Positions 8,169-17,176 of a stretch of DNA of 64,000 nt are shown here, in pieces. Source of the DNA: Flavobacteriaceae bacterium PS02334 (lineage in GTDB: Bacteria; Bacteroidota; Bacteroidia; Flavobacteriales; Flavobacteriaceae); NCBI GenBank assembly GCA_029959295.1, contig JASCOH010000008.1, forward strand, positions 209,599 to 273,598, given 5' to 3'. The translations under genes were made by a program, and so were the position numbers. Each line of letters opens with the position of its first letter. The stretch's first letter is position 1. The notes under the pieces were generated by a model. It was not told the DNA's origin. It ran no database searches and worked only from the letters and a program-made list of their open reading frames with translations.

Positions 8169-8487
8169 TGATCGAATTTGGTTATTGAAATTAAAAAAAC
8201 AGCGAAATTTAATGACTTGATTTTAATTTTGAGCATAAAAATACGAAAGTATTAAAAAATCTATCAAATTAGAATAATTGCGTAATAAATGGTTTGTTAA
8301 AATTATATATTTTTTGAGTCACTTAATTGTAAATTATTTTATTTTTACTGCTTAGCAATTTTTTTTACAATAATCTATTGACTTTAGCTTTGAATGAAAT
8401 GTTTTTATCGTTAAAAATAACTTTAATGCTTTTGTTTGTATAAATATAACTATTTTGCTTTTTTAAAACAAATTAAAATATATTTAT
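8169..8487. other. AT-rich intergenic region between divergent genes
   Basis: These 319 bases separate two divergently transcribed genes and must contain both promoters. I see long A/T runs, but no full TAnnTTTG box that I trust (TATTTTGC near 8455 is one base short), no repeat element and no small ORF. Confidence 0.5.
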
Positions 8488-9363
8488 ATGAGAAAGACTT
8501 TTAAAGTATTATTCGCAGTTATTTTTTTCGGAATGTCGTCACAAGCGCAAATTAAAATAGGTGATAACCCTACAATAGTAAATAATGCTGCGTTGTTAGA
8601 ATTGGAAAGTACTAATAAAGGCATTTTGATGCCTAGGATTTCTTTGACAGGGACACAAGATGTTACAACAATACCTTCTCCCACCACAGGGCTTTTAATT
8701 TATAATATTTCAACAATGGGCGTATCGCCAAATAATGTAGCGCCTGGATTTTACTATTATGATGGAATGCAATGGAAGGCTTTTGTTTCAACGACAACTG
8801 TTGTAGGGGCTGAAAGCAAAGCAGGGCAATTCTTAAGATTTGGAATTGATTCACAAACAATAAATGCTAGTACTGAAGTTAGCTTAAGATTTGTAAATAA
8901 CAACAGCACCGCTGAAATGGGCAACAACTTATCAGGAACAGCAAATTTTATAAGCACTTTTGAAGATTCAGAGATTGGCACGGGAAGTTTAGAAAATGTT
9001 GCGCTTTCGGCAGGATTGGGGACGCCAGCAAGAACTACTGACCGCGTAAAGCTGTCTGAAGGCGTTTATAGAATAACCCTTCAGCTGGTTGGAAAATCTG
9101 ATTATAATCCTGTTCCTGCGTATTTGAATTTTAAGTTAGCGATAAATAATAATGAATATTCTTATAGAGATGGGCTTTTATCTCAGACTAATGGAAACAC
9201 TGACATGACGGGTACATTTATTGATTATGTAATACTGACATCAGAGAGTTATATTGATTTTACGGTAAGCGCCACTAACAAAAACTGGGTCTTGAAAGAT
9301 TATGTATCTCTTTCTGGCGGGAAGCTTTACCGCTCTATTTGTACAATTGAAAGGCTCAGATAA
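8488..9363 (+). CDS. Secreted hypothetical protein
   Basis: This 291-residue protein begins with a clear signal peptide (MRKTFKVLFAVIFFGMSSQA, cleavage near residue 20). The mature start (IGDNPTIVNNAALLELES and TTGLLIYN...FYYYDGMQWKAF) resembles the N-terminal module of many Bacteroidota surface proteins, in which a statement of best-value lines is followed by a fibre or sandwich domain. The C-terminal ~180 residues look like a beta-sandwich (alternating hydrophobic strands, FTVSATNKNWVL), but I cannot name the family. No T9SS sorting domain is visible. It is a single gene closed by a terminator at 9409-9436. Confidence 0.8.
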   Translation: MRKTFKVLFAVIFFGMSSQAQIKIGDNPTIVNNAALLELESTNKGILMPRISLTGTQDVTTIPSPTTGLLIYNISTMGVSPNNVAPGFYYYDGMQWKAFVSTTTVVGAESKAGQFLRFGIDSQTINASTEVSLRFVNNNSTAEMGNNLSGTANFISTFEDSEIGTGSLENVALSAGLGTPARTTDRVKLSEGVYRITLQLVGKSDYNPVPAYLNFKLAINNNEYSYRDGLLSQTNGNTDMTGTFIDYVILTSESYIDFTVSATNKNWVLKDYVSLSGGKLYRSICTIERLR

Positions 9364-9408
9364 ATTTCTTATTGCAAAGTTTGTACTAAATGCCATATAT
9401 ATTTAAAA

Positions 9409-9436
9409 ATGCTATCTTTTTCAGATGGCATTTTTT
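9409..9436 (+). terminator. Intrinsic terminator
   Basis: The stem ATGCTATC/GATGGCAT (one wobble pair) with a T6 tail ends the secreted-protein transcript. The hairpin overlaps an upstream in-frame ATG at 9425, which argues against that ATG as the start of the next gene. Confidence 0.7.
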
Positions 9437-9460
9437 ATATTTATACCAATTTTACAAATC

Positions 9461-9847
9461 ATGGACAAGAAAATAATTGCAACAGGAGCTATTTTAGGAT
9501 TTATCGCTATCGTTTTAGGCGCTTTTGGCGCTCATGCTTTGAAGGAAGTTTTAGATGCCAACCAATTGGCTTCTTTTGAAACCGGCGTTCGCTATCAAAT
9601 GTACCATGCGATCTTTTTGCTTTTCATAGGAAGTACTTCTTATGTATCTGAAAAAGCTAAAAAAAGCATTTATTATTTCGTTTTATCAGGAGTCGTACTT
9701 TTTTCAGGATCAATCTATTTTTTGGCTACAAGAGGCATAACTGGTGTTGATATTCGTACAATTGGCGTAGTAACTCCAATTGGAGGATTGCTAATGATTT
9801 GTGCTTGGGGAATGCTTTTTTTGAATATTATTAAGAAGAAGGGATAA
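9461..9847 (+). CDS. DUF423 family membrane protein
   Basis: This protein of about 128 residues has four hydrophobic segments and the conserved family start GAILGFIAIVLGAFGAHAL, followed by YQMYHA. I chose ATG 9461 (MDKKIIATG) because the in-frame ATG at 9425 lies inside a terminator hairpin and would add only a short hydrophobic leader. DUF423 proteins are small inner-membrane proteins of unknown function. The gene stands alone, 78 bases before pckA, and nothing in the context suggests a role. Confidence 0.88.
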   Translation: MDKKIIATGAILGFIAIVLGAFGAHALKEVLDANQLASFETGVRYQMYHAIFLLFIGSTSYVSEKAKKSIYYFVLSGVVLFSGSIYFLATRGITGVDIRTIGVVTPIGGLLMICAWGMLFLNIIKKKG

Positions 9848-9884
9848 ATTTTTGCCAAATTAATTTTTTTATAAAATTATTTTC

Positions 9885-9892
9885 TACTTTTG
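9885..9892 (+). promoter_or_regulatory. Predicted pckA -7 box
   Basis: TACTTTTG matches TAnnTTTG and lies 33 bases before the pckA start codon. No well-spaced TTG was found upstream. Confidence 0.5.
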
Positions 9893-9925
9893 CCGAATAA
9901 TTAAACACAACTTAATCATAATTCT

Positions 9926-11554
9926 ATGGATAATTACGCTCAATTTACGAAAACGATTGCGTTAGAGAAATATGGAATCAAAAATGCAGAAGAAGTAATC
10001 TACAATCCTTCTTATGATTTGCTTTATGACGAAGAACTGAATTCGGCTTTGGAAGGTTTCGAAAAAGGACAATTGTCAGAGCTTGGAGCCGTAAATGTAA
10101 TGACTGGAGATTTTACAGGCCGTTCGCCAAAAGACAAATATATTGTTGAGGATGACGTGACAAGAGATACGATTTGGTGGACTTCGCCAAAAGCGGTAAA
10201 TGACAACAAGCCAATTTCAAAGGATACTTGGAATGCGTTGAAGGAAACTACAGTTCAGCAATTATCCAATAAAAAATTATTCGTTGTAGATGCTTTTTGC
10301 GGTGCGAATGAAAACACGAGATTGAAAGTCCGTTTTATTATGGAAGTGGCTTGGCAGGCGCATTTTGTGAAAAATATGTTCATCCGCCCGACGGAAGAAG
10401 AATTAGAAAATTATGGCGAGCCTGATTTCGTAGTTATGAACGCTTCGAAAACAGAATTTACAGATTATAAAGCACACGGATTGAATTCTGAAGTGTATAT
10501 CGCTTTCAACCTTACAGAGAAAATCCAGATTATTGGAGGAACTTGGTACGGTGGCGAAATGAAAAAAGGATTGTTCTCGATGATGAATTATTATTTGCCA
10601 CTGCAAGGAATCGCTTCCATGCACTGCTCGGCAAATAAAGGAAAAGACGGCGATGTTGCTGTTTTCTTCGGATTATCTGGAACAGGAAAAACTACTTTAT
10701 CGACAGATCCAAAACGTGAGTTGATCGGTGACGATGAACACGGCTGGGACAATGAAGGCGTTTTCAATTTCGAAGGAGGCTGCTACGCAAAAACCATCGA
10801 CCTGAGCAAAGAAAACGAGCCAGATATTTTTAATGCGATCCGAAAAGATGCGTTGTTGGAAAATGTTACGCTTGACGAAAACGGAAAAATTGATTTCAAA
10901 GACGGCTCTGTAACTCAAAATACAAGAGTTTCCTATCCAATTTACCATATTGACAATATCGTGAAACCGGTTTCAAAAGCTGGCCATGCTTCAAAAGTTA
11001 TTTTCCTTACGGCAGATGCTTTTGGCGTAATGCCTCCGGTTGCAAAACTGACTCCAGAGCAAACTAAATATCACTTTCTTTCAGGTTTTACAGCTAAATT
11101 GGCCGGAACAGAAAGAGGAGTTACAGAGCCACAGCCAACGTTTTCAGCTTGTTTCGGGAAAGCATTTTTATCATTGCATCCAACAAAATATGGAGAAGAA
11201 TTGGTGAAGAAAATGGAGCAGAATAACGCAACAGCTTACATCGTAAACACTGGTTGGAACGGAACTGGAAAAAGAATTTCTATCAAAAATACAAGAGCAA
11301 TAATTGACAGAATTTTAGATGGTTCTTTAGAAAATGCTGAAACTACGACTTTGCCAATCTTTAATTTTGCAATTCCAACAAGTTTGGAAGGAGTTGATTC
11401 AGCTATTCTTGATCCAAGAAAAACATATGCTGACGAATTAGAATGGCAGCAAAAAGCAAAAGATTTAGGAAAATTATTTGTGGCTAATTTTGAACAATAT
11501 GCGACAAATGAAGAAGGAAAAAATCTTGTAAAAGCAGGTCCGCAAGTTATCTAA
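9926..11554 (+). CDS. pckA: ATP-dependent phosphoenolpyruvate carboxykinase
   Basis: PckA converts oxaloacetate plus ATP to phosphoenolpyruvate, CO2 and ADP, the committing step of gluconeogenesis in the cytosol. The 542-residue protein has the family's P-loop [11 protein letters not shown] with the nucleotide-binding lysine at K255, the metal-binding IGDDEHGW shortly after, and the upstream TGRSPKDKY substrate motif near residue 70. Length is typical for the ATP-dependent (bacterial) class. It has its own -7 box and a strong terminator at 11581-11611, so it is probably monocistronic. Confidence 0.97.
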   Translation: MDNYAQFTKTIALEKYGIKNAEEVIYNPSYDLLYDEELNSALEGFEKGQLSELGAVNVMTGDFTGRSPKDKYIVEDDVTRDTIWWTSPKAVNDNKPISKDTWNALKETTVQQLSNKKLFVVDAFCGANENTRLKVRFIMEVAWQAHFVKNMFIRPTEEELENYGEPDFVVMNASKTEFTDYKAHGLNSEVYIAFNLTEKIQIIGGTWYGGEMKKGLFSMMNYYLPLQGIASMHCSANKGKDGDVAVFFGLSGTGKTTLSTDPKRELIGDDEHGWDNEGVFNFEGGCYAKTIDLSKENEPDIFNAIRKDALLENVTLDENGKIDFKDGSVTQNTRVSYPIYHIDNIVKPVSKAGHASKVIFLTADAFGVMPPVAKLTPEQTKYHFLSGFTAKLAGTERGVTEPQPTFSACFGKAFLSLHPTKYGEELVKKMEQNNATAYIVNTGWNGTGKRISIKNTRAIIDRILDGSLENAETTTLPIFNFAIPTSLEGVDSAILDPRKTYADELEWQQKAKDLGKLFVANFEQYATNEEGKNLVKAGPQVI

Positions 11555-11580
11555 ATCGTACTCAATTATATTCAATAAAA

Positions 11581-11611
11581 AATCCGATCGTTTTGGCGAT
11601 CGGATTTTTTT
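11581..11611 (+). terminator. Intrinsic terminator after pckA
   Basis: The perfect stem AATCCGATCG/CGATCGGATT is followed by a T-rich tail. It may also serve the convergent hemD transcript. Confidence 0.85.
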
Positions 11612-11629
11612 ATTTCTAAAAGTAAAGTT

Positions 11630-12388
11630 TTATTTTTCCTTCACTTCTTTATTTGCTTTCGCAATATATTTCTCTAAAGCCATTGTCATCGACGGAGCTT
11701 CCGGTGAAGGCGCCATGATGTCCACTCTCAATCCGTGTTCTAAAGCTTCTTTTTGAGTTGTGCTTCCAAAAACTGCAATTCTTGTGTTGTTCTGTTCAAA
11801 ATCTGGAAAATTCATGAACAAAGATTTGATTCCGGTTGGGCTGAAGAAAGCCAAAACATCATAATAAACATCGGCCAAATCTGACAAATCGCTCATTACG
11901 GTTTTGTAAAAAGTACCTTCTGTCCAATTTACTTTCAAGTTGTTCAGCGTTTGCGGTGCGTCAGCATTTAACTGGTCTGAAGCAGGCAAAAGGAATTTTT
12001 CGTCTTTGTATTTTTTAATAAGAGGCGACAAGTCAGCAAAGTCTTTTTGACCAACATAAATCTTACGCTTTCTGTACACCACATATTTTTGCAGGTAAAA
12101 AGCAACAGCTTCTGACTGGCAGAAATATTTCAAGTCTTCAGGAATCTTATATCTCATTTCTTCAGCTACTCTAAAAAAATGATCCACAGAATTCTTGCTC
12201 GTTAAGATGATTGCGGTAAAATTATTTAAGTCAATTTTTTGTGCTCTCACGTCTTTTGCGCTCACGCCTTCAACGTGGATAAAAGGCCTGAAATCAATCT
12301 TGACTTTGTGTTTTTGTTGCAACTCAAAATAGGGAGAATTCTCTACTTTAGGCTCTGGTTGCGATACCAAAATTGTTTTCACTTTCAT
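11630..12388 (-). CDS. hemD: Uroporphyrinogen-III synthase family protein
   Basis: HemD closes hydroxymethylbilane into uroporphyrinogen III in haem and corrin synthesis. The 252-residue protein shows the two-lobe HemD pattern: an early segment ending in TAIILTSKNSVDHFF, a linker, and a second lobe with DVLAFFSPTGIKSLF and IAVFGSTTQKEA. HemD is poorly conserved, so the assignment rests on these S/T-rich loop motifs and on length. It lies 19 bases downstream of the DUF4271 gene, a pairing I recall as common in Flavobacteriia. No other haem genes are in the window. Confidence 0.8.
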   Translation of the reverse strand: MKVKTILVSQPEPKVENSPYFELQQKHKVKIDFRPFIHVEGVSAKDVRAQKIDLNNFTAIILTSKNSVDHFFRVAEEMRYKIPEDLKYFCQSEAVAFYLQKYVVYRKRKIYVGQKDFADLSPLIKKYKDEKFLLPASDQLNADAPQTLNNLKVNWTEGTFYKTVMSDLSDLADVYYDVLAFFSPTGIKSLFMNFPDFEQNNTRIAVFGSTTQKEALEHGLRVDIMAPSPEAPSMTMALEKYIAKANKEVKEK

Positions 12389-12407
12389 ATTTGATATTTT
12401 CTTTCTA

Positions 12408-13073
12408 CTACGTTTTCGTAAACCAATAATACATGAAATAATAGGGTGCTATTTCAAGAGCGCAAAGATACAAAATAAAATAAAACAACTTGCCAATTAT
12501 TAAATTTTGATAAATTTTCAAGGAAATTAGATATGTAATCGCATTAATTATCAAAATAACAGCAATGGTGAAATATATTAAGAAATCTATTGGTGTATCG
12601 TTATAAAACAGAATTATATTGAGTGGCAAAATGCACAAACCGATATACGTTCTATAGCTTACTTTTTGCAGATTAAATTGTTCGCTAAATTCTTCAATAT
12701 TGAAAGAAGTTGCTATTATCTTCTCAATCAAGTATTTAGAAAGTATGAAAATACCTAAAAGCGTTATAATCTGAATATAAGAAATCCAGTCTGTTTTTTC
12801 AATAAATCCGAAAAAACTAAGAGATAACTGAATAAAAAAAGCAAAAGAGATGACCTGAACCACAAAAAGTGCAATTGTGAACCAATTCATCAGGTTGCCA
12901 GTGTCGCGGTAAATCTTGATATATTTGTCGCTATAGATCAATCGCGAAAAATCGACAAAGCGATTTTCAAAAACGCCTCTCGTTATCGCAATCAGCACAA
13001 AACTGAGCACAAAAAGAACGGTCGCCCAATCTTTGCTCCCAATATTCCTCGGCTGTAATACGAAATCTAGCAT
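12408..13073 (-). CDS. DUF4271 integral membrane protein
   Basis: This 221-residue protein is mostly hydrophobic, with about six membrane segments separated by short loops. The first follows the N-terminal DWATVLFVLSF stretch, and the C-terminus ends in aromatic residues (APYYFMYYWF). It matches the Bacteroidota DUF4271 family of unknown function. It directly precedes hemD on the same strand (19-base gap), so the two are likely co-transcribed. It diverges from the mannosyltransferase operon. Confidence 0.82.
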   Translation of the reverse strand: MLDFVLQPRNIGSKDWATVLFVLSFVLIAITRGVFENRFVDFSRLIYSDKYIKIYRDTGNLMNWFTIALFVVQVISFAFFIQLSLSFFGFIEKTDWISYIQIITLLGIFILSKYLIEKIIATSFNIEEFSEQFNLQKVSYRTYIGLCILPLNIILFYNDTPIDFLIYFTIAVILIINAITYLISLKIYQNLIIGKLFYFILYLCALEIAPYYFMYYWFTKT

Positions 13074-13258
13074 AGCGCAAAATTAATCAAATTTTTCACG
13101 TTTCTTTATTTTTTTTACCACCTAATCGCTGATTTATATTATGCTTTTGTGCGGAAACTTTGCCTGTAAATTGCTGTAGCTTAATTGCCTCGGTTTTAAA
13201 AAAGCGAAATCAATCAGATTATTATAATTTTATTATGAATCATCAGCTATAAAAAGTT

Positions 13259-13266
13259 TACTTTTG
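13259..13266 (+). promoter_or_regulatory. Predicted -7 box of the mannosyltransferase operon
   Basis: TACTTTTG (TAnnTTTG) lies 22 bases before the start codon at 13289. No good TTG was found at the expected distance. Confidence 0.5.
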
Positions 13267-13288
13267 TCCTGAAATTTTATGTGAAAAT

Positions 13289-14014
13289 ATGAACGACGGC
13301 ATTGTTATAATTCCAACTTATAACGAAATTGAAAATATCGAAAGCATTATCAGAGCTGTATTTTCTCTGCAAAAGCCGTTTCACATCCTGATTATTGACG
13401 ACAATTCTCCAGATAAAACTGCCCAAAAAGTAATCGAGTTGCAACAAGAATTTCCCGATAGGCTTTTTATGGAACAGCGTACAAAAAAATCTGGATTGGG
13501 CACTGCCTACGTACATGGCTTCAAGTGGGCCCTCGAACGCCATTATCAATATATTTTTGAGATGGATGCCGATTTTTCACATAATCCAAATGACCTGGAA
13601 AAGCTTTATGATGCCTGCAAATTTGGTATTTATGAAGTTGCAATTGGTTCAAGATATGTAACTGGCGTCAATGTTGTCAATTGGCCTTTAAGCCGTGTTT
13701 TGCTGTCTTATTTTGCTTCTGTCTATGTCAGAATGATTACCGGAATGCAGATTCAAGATGCCACAGCAGGATTTATCTGCTATAAAAGAAATGTCTTGGA
13801 AGGAATCAATCTTGACCGAATAAAATTCATCGGTTATGCCTTTCAAATTGAAATGAAATATAGGGCTTTTGCCAAAAATTATAAGATCGTCGAAGTGCCG
13901 ATTATCTTCACAGATCGAACAAAAGGCCAGTCAAAAATGAGCAATTCTATTATAAAAGAAGCTGTTTTTGGAGTTTTGGCTTTACGAATAAAAAAAATAT
14001 TTAATACTTTATAG
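13289..14014 (+). CDS. Polyprenol monophosphomannose synthase (GT2)
   Basis: This family 2 glycosyltransferase of 241 residues resembles dolichol-phosphate mannose synthases. It should transfer mannose from GDP-mannose to polyprenyl phosphate on the cytoplasmic face, providing a lipid-linked sugar donor. Visible motifs are the nucleotide-binding start VIIPTYNEIENI, the metal-binding DAD in FEMDADFSHNP (near residue 93), and the acceptor region QIQDATAGFICY. There are no C-terminal membrane helices, so it is the short soluble form. It opens a three-gene run with dihydroorotase and a DUF4296 lipoprotein (gaps of 42 and 10 bases). Confidence 0.9.
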   Translation: MNDGIVIIPTYNEIENIESIIRAVFSLQKPFHILIIDDNSPDKTAQKVIELQQEFPDRLFMEQRTKKSGLGTAYVHGFKWALERHYQYIFEMDADFSHNPNDLEKLYDACKFGIYEVAIGSRYVTGVNVVNWPLSRVLLSYFASVYVRMITGMQIQDATAGFICYKRNVLEGINLDRIKFIGYAFQIEMKYRAFAKNYKIVEVPIIFTDRTKGQSKMSNSIIKEAVFGVLALRIKKIFNTL

Positions 14015-14056
14015 ACAGAATTATTCTGTTGAAAATTACCACCGATACAAAAATTG

Positions 14057-15400
14057 ATGATGAAAAGTGTTTTGATTAAGAATGCCAAGATAGTTAATGA
14101 GGGAACTATATTTGAAGGAGACGTTTTAATTGAAAACGAATTTATTGTAGAAATTGCTGAAACAATCAGTGCGAAATCTTCTGCTACAAAAATTATAAAT
14201 GCTGAAGGAAATTACCTAATTCCAGGAGCGATTGATGATCAAGTGCATTTTCGCGAACCAGGATTGACACACAAGGGCGACATCGAATCTGAATCAAGAG
14301 CGGCTGTTGCTGGTGGAATCACGTCGTTTATCGAAATGCCAAATACAAATCCGCAGTCAACGACTATCGAATTGTTAGAAGATAAATTTGCAATTGCGGC
14401 TGAAAAATCTGCAGCAAATTATTCTTTCATGTTTGGCGGAACAAATGACAATTTAGAAGAAATTTTAAAGGTAAATCCCAAAACTGTTGCAGGTCTAAAA
14501 TTATTTTTAGGTTCTTCAACCGGAAATATGCTGGTTGACAATGAAGAAGTCTTAGAGAAAATATTTTCAAGCACGCCTTTGTTGATCGCAGTTCACTGTG
14601 AAGATGAGGCTACGATTAAAGCCAATCTTGAAAAATACAAAGAAGAATACGGCGATGATATTCCGATGAAATTTCATCCTTTGATCAGAAGCGAGGAAGC
14701 TTGTTTTATTTCGTCTTCGAGAGCGATTGAATTGGCTAAGAAAACCGGAGCAAGATTGCACGTTTTCCACCTTTCTACTGGAAAAGAAACGAAATTATTC
14801 AGCAATAAAATTCCGTTAGAAGATAAAAAAATCACGGCTGAAGTTTGTGTTCACCATCTTTGGTTCACCGACGCCGATTATGATAAAAAAGGAAGCTTGA
14901 TCAAATGGAATCCTGCGATTAAAACGCAAGCCGACAAAGACCAATTATGGGAAGCCTTGCTAGACGACAGAATCGACGTTATTGCAACCGATCACGCGCC
15001 TCATACTTTAGAAGAAAAGAAAAATGTTTATACTTCGGCGCCTTCTGGCGGTCCGTTGGTGCAGCATGCGGTTGTGGCGATGTTCGAAGCTTTTCACCAG
15101 GGAAAAATTTCTGTGGAGAAAATCGTAGAGAAAATGGCACACAATCCAGCAAAGATTTTCAAAATCGAAAAGCGCGGTTTTATCAAGGAAGGTTATTATG
15201 CTGACTTGGTTTTGGTAAATTCCGGATTGCCTTGGAGCGTGAAGAAAGAGAATATTTTATACAAATGCGGCTGGTCTCCGTTTGAAGGTTTTACGTTTAA
15301 ATCAAGAATTACCCATACCTTTGTAAATGGCGAATTGGTTTATAACAACTTTAAAGTCAAAGATGTTAAAGCTGGAAAAAGACTTCAGTTTGACCGCTAA
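14057..15400 (+). CDS. pyrC: Dihydroorotase (class I amidohydrolase)
   Basis: This enzyme cyclises carbamoyl-aspartate to dihydroorotate, the third step of pyrimidine synthesis. The 447-residue protein has the amidohydrolase metal site DDQVHFREPGLTHKGD near residue 60, the MPNTNP signature, metal-binding histidines in AVHCEDE and LHVFHLSTG, and the catalytic aspartate in ATDHAPHT. I took ATG 14057 as the start because the codon before it in frame is TTG; ATG 14060 is also possible. It is co-directional with the upstream GT2 and downstream DUF4296 genes. Confidence 0.92.
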   Translation: MMKSVLIKNAKIVNEGTIFEGDVLIENEFIVEIAETISAKSSATKIINAEGNYLIPGAIDDQVHFREPGLTHKGDIESESRAAVAGGITSFIEMPNTNPQSTTIELLEDKFAIAAEKSAANYSFMFGGTNDNLEEILKVNPKTVAGLKLFLGSSTGNMLVDNEEVLEKIFSSTPLLIAVHCEDEATIKANLEKYKEEYGDDIPMKFHPLIRSEEACFISSSRAIELAKKTGARLHVFHLSTGKETKLFSNKIPLEDKKITAEVCVHHLWFTDADYDKKGSLIKWNPAIKTQADKDQLWEALLDDRIDVIATDHAPHTLEEKKNVYTSAPSGGPLVQHAVVAMFEAFHQGKISVEKIVEKMAHNPAKIFKIEKRGFIKEGYYADLVLVNSGLPWSVKKENILYKCGWSPFEGFTFKSRITHTFVNGELVYNNFKVKDVKAGKRLQFDR

Positions 15401-15410
15401 TTAAAAGAAT

Positions 15411-15815
15411 ATGAAAAACTTTTTTTTATTTTTTATAGGTTTTTGCTTTCTGGTTTCTTGCGAACAAAAGGCCATTGAAAAGCCGGATAACTTGATCGAA
15501 AAAGAAAAGATGGATGATATTATCTACGATCTTACATTGCTTCAGGCAATGCGTGGCGGTTATCAAGCTACTTTGGATTCGAATAAAGTGGATGTGGCAA
15601 ATTACATTTATAAAAAATATAAAATTGACAGCCTTCAGTTTGCAAACAGCAATCGTTATTATGCTTCAGATGTTGCAGCTTACAACCGAATGTTCAATCG
15701 TGTTAATGAAAGATTGATTGCCAATAAAGCAAAAGCGGATACTTTGGCAAAAAGGGAAGAGAAATTAAATTTGAAAAAATCTTCAGATACGCTGAACAAA
15801 AAACCTAAAAATTAA
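15411..15815 (+). CDS. DUF4296 lipoprotein
   Basis: This 134-residue predicted lipoprotein has a signal sequence ending in the lipobox LVSC (Cys17) and a charged mature part containing the DUF4296 pattern EKMDDIIYDLTLLQAMRG. It ends in a lysine-rich low-complexity tail (KREEKLNLKKSSDTLNKKPKN). Function is unknown. It begins 10 bases after the dihydroorotase stop and is likely translated from the same mRNA. Its last four bases overlap the stop of the convergent epimerase gene. Confidence 0.87.
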   Translation: MKNFFLFFIGFCFLVSCEQKAIEKPDNLIEKEKMDDIIYDLTLLQAMRGGYQATLDSNKVDVANYIYKKYKIDSLQFANSNRYYASDVAAYNRMFNRVNERLIANKAKADTLAKREEKLNLKKSSDTLNKKPKN

Positions 15816-16804
15816 TAAGTAGCACTTACTTTTTTAATATACTCATCAAGGCTTGCAAACTCAATGTTGCAGGCCTTTTTTATTTTTGAATTGTCAAATA
15901 CTGTTTCTGTGTGCATTGATTTTGCCATGGCTCTTGACAGGTTTCTTTTTGTGAAAAAAAATGCAGAAAAAAACCAATCGATTCGCCAGGCTAAATTCGT
16001 CATCCATGATTTTACAAGCATGTTTGGTCTTTTTACCTGCAAAGCGTCAGCAATTTTATTCGAAAGTTCTTGATAGCTGTAATTTTTTTCTACCAGCGTA
16101 AATCTTTCTTTTTTGATGTCGCTTTTCATCAAAAAGTGCATGGTTTTTACAACTTCTTCCACGCTGATAAATCCAGAGGAGCCTTTGGTATAAAATTTCA
16201 AGCCTTTTTTAATTCTTCGGAAGATTTCACTGCTTCCGTTTTGCCAGAAACCTGGGCCTAAGATCACGCCAGGATTCACGATTACGGTATTTAAGCCTTC
16301 TTCTTGACCTCGCCAGACTTCCATTTCGGCTCCGAATTTTGAAATCGCATAATCGCTGTGCGGTTTTTCAGGATTCCATTCGGTTTCTTCAGTGATGATG
16401 TGTTCATGTTCTTGCAAATCTCCGAGTGCGGCAATGGAACTGACGTAGCAGAGTTTTTTTATGTTTTTTGCCAGGCAGAAATTTACAATATTCGCTGTCC
16501 CTTCAATGTTTATTTTTCGTAATTTTTCTTCGTCATTTGGATCAAAAGAAATGTAGGCGGCGCAGTGATAAACATAATCTATATTTTCAAAAGCGATTTC
16601 TAGAGTTGGAATTTCGGTAATACAGCCTTGGATCCAGTTTATTTTTTCGAATAAATCAGATTGGTTTTTCCAGTTGAAAAAGGCTTTTGTTTTTTGGATG
16701 TTTTCTTGATTTTTGTATAAAGCGCGGACTTCTTCTCCGTTTTCGAGAAGTTGTAAAAGTAGGTGAGAGCCTACTAATCCGGTGGCGCCTGTGACTAGAA
16801 TCAT
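15812..16804 (-). CDS. NAD-dependent epimerase/dehydratase family protein
   Basis: This 330-residue extended short-chain dehydrogenase/reductase has the N-terminal nucleotide motif TGATGLVGSHLL (GxxGxxG, residues 5-16), the NYxxK-type active site DYAISKFGAE (Tyr and Lys near residue 150), and an upstream serine-rich strand CYVSSIAALG. It most resembles the dihydroflavonol-reductase-like subgroup. The substrate cannot be deduced. It stands alone and converges on the DUF4296 gene with a 4-base overlap of stop codons. Confidence 0.87.
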   Translation of the reverse strand: MILVTGATGLVGSHLLLQLLENGEEVRALYKNQENIQKTKAFFNWKNQSDLFEKINWIQGCITEIPTLEIAFENIDYVYHCAAYISFDPNDEEKLRKINIEGTANIVNFCLAKNIKKLCYVSSIAALGDLQEHEHIITEETEWNPEKPHSDYAISKFGAEMEVWRGQEEGLNTVIVNPGVILGPGFWQNGSSEIFRRIKKGLKFYTKGSSGFISVEEVVKTMHFLMKSDIKKERFTLVEKNYSYQELSNKIADALQVKRPNMLVKSWMTNLAWRIDWFFSAFFFTKRNLSRAMAKSMHTETVFDNSKIKKACNIEFASLDEYIKKVSATY

Positions 16805-17176
16805 AGTTGCAAAAATACGCTAAATTAGATAATTTGATGATTAGATAATTAGATAATTTTATTGAATGTCATTGCGACGATGATTGGTCTAGAGTTTTTA
16901 AAAATCAAGTAGTTTTTCGATAGCCCCGATTGGCGGCAGTAGCCTTTTCTTCCGTTTTCGGAGAAAAGCTACTGCAGAAAGCGGGACTTTAGATTCTGAA
17001 AATACCGAAAGTTTCGCTTCTGATAATTTTATAAAGGATAATGCGTTCCCTCGACTGCGCTCGGGATGACAATGCTGTTTTTATAGAAATTACGGAATTT
17101 AATTGTCAAATTTTCTAATTTTCTAATTCGCTAATTTTCTAATTAAAACTATCTTTGCCCAAATTATTTACAAGAA
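16805..17176. repeat. Intergenic region with several repeat elements
   Basis: This 372-base gap holds simple AT repeats (GATAATT types near 16820-16860; TTTTCTAATT tandem copies at 17110-17145), a GTCATTGCGAC fragment at 16867, and a hairpin-forming element at 16919-16995 whose arms GCAGTAGCCTTTTCT and AGAAAAGCTACTGC pair. It also holds an inverted copy of the CCCGAGCGCAGTCGAGGG repeat at 17046-17072. It ends in the tyrS promoter. Confidence 0.75.
17150..17157 (+). promoter_or_regulatory. Predicted tyrS -7 box
   Basis: TATCTTTG fits TAnnTTTG and lies 19 bases before the tyrS start codon. Confidence 0.5.
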
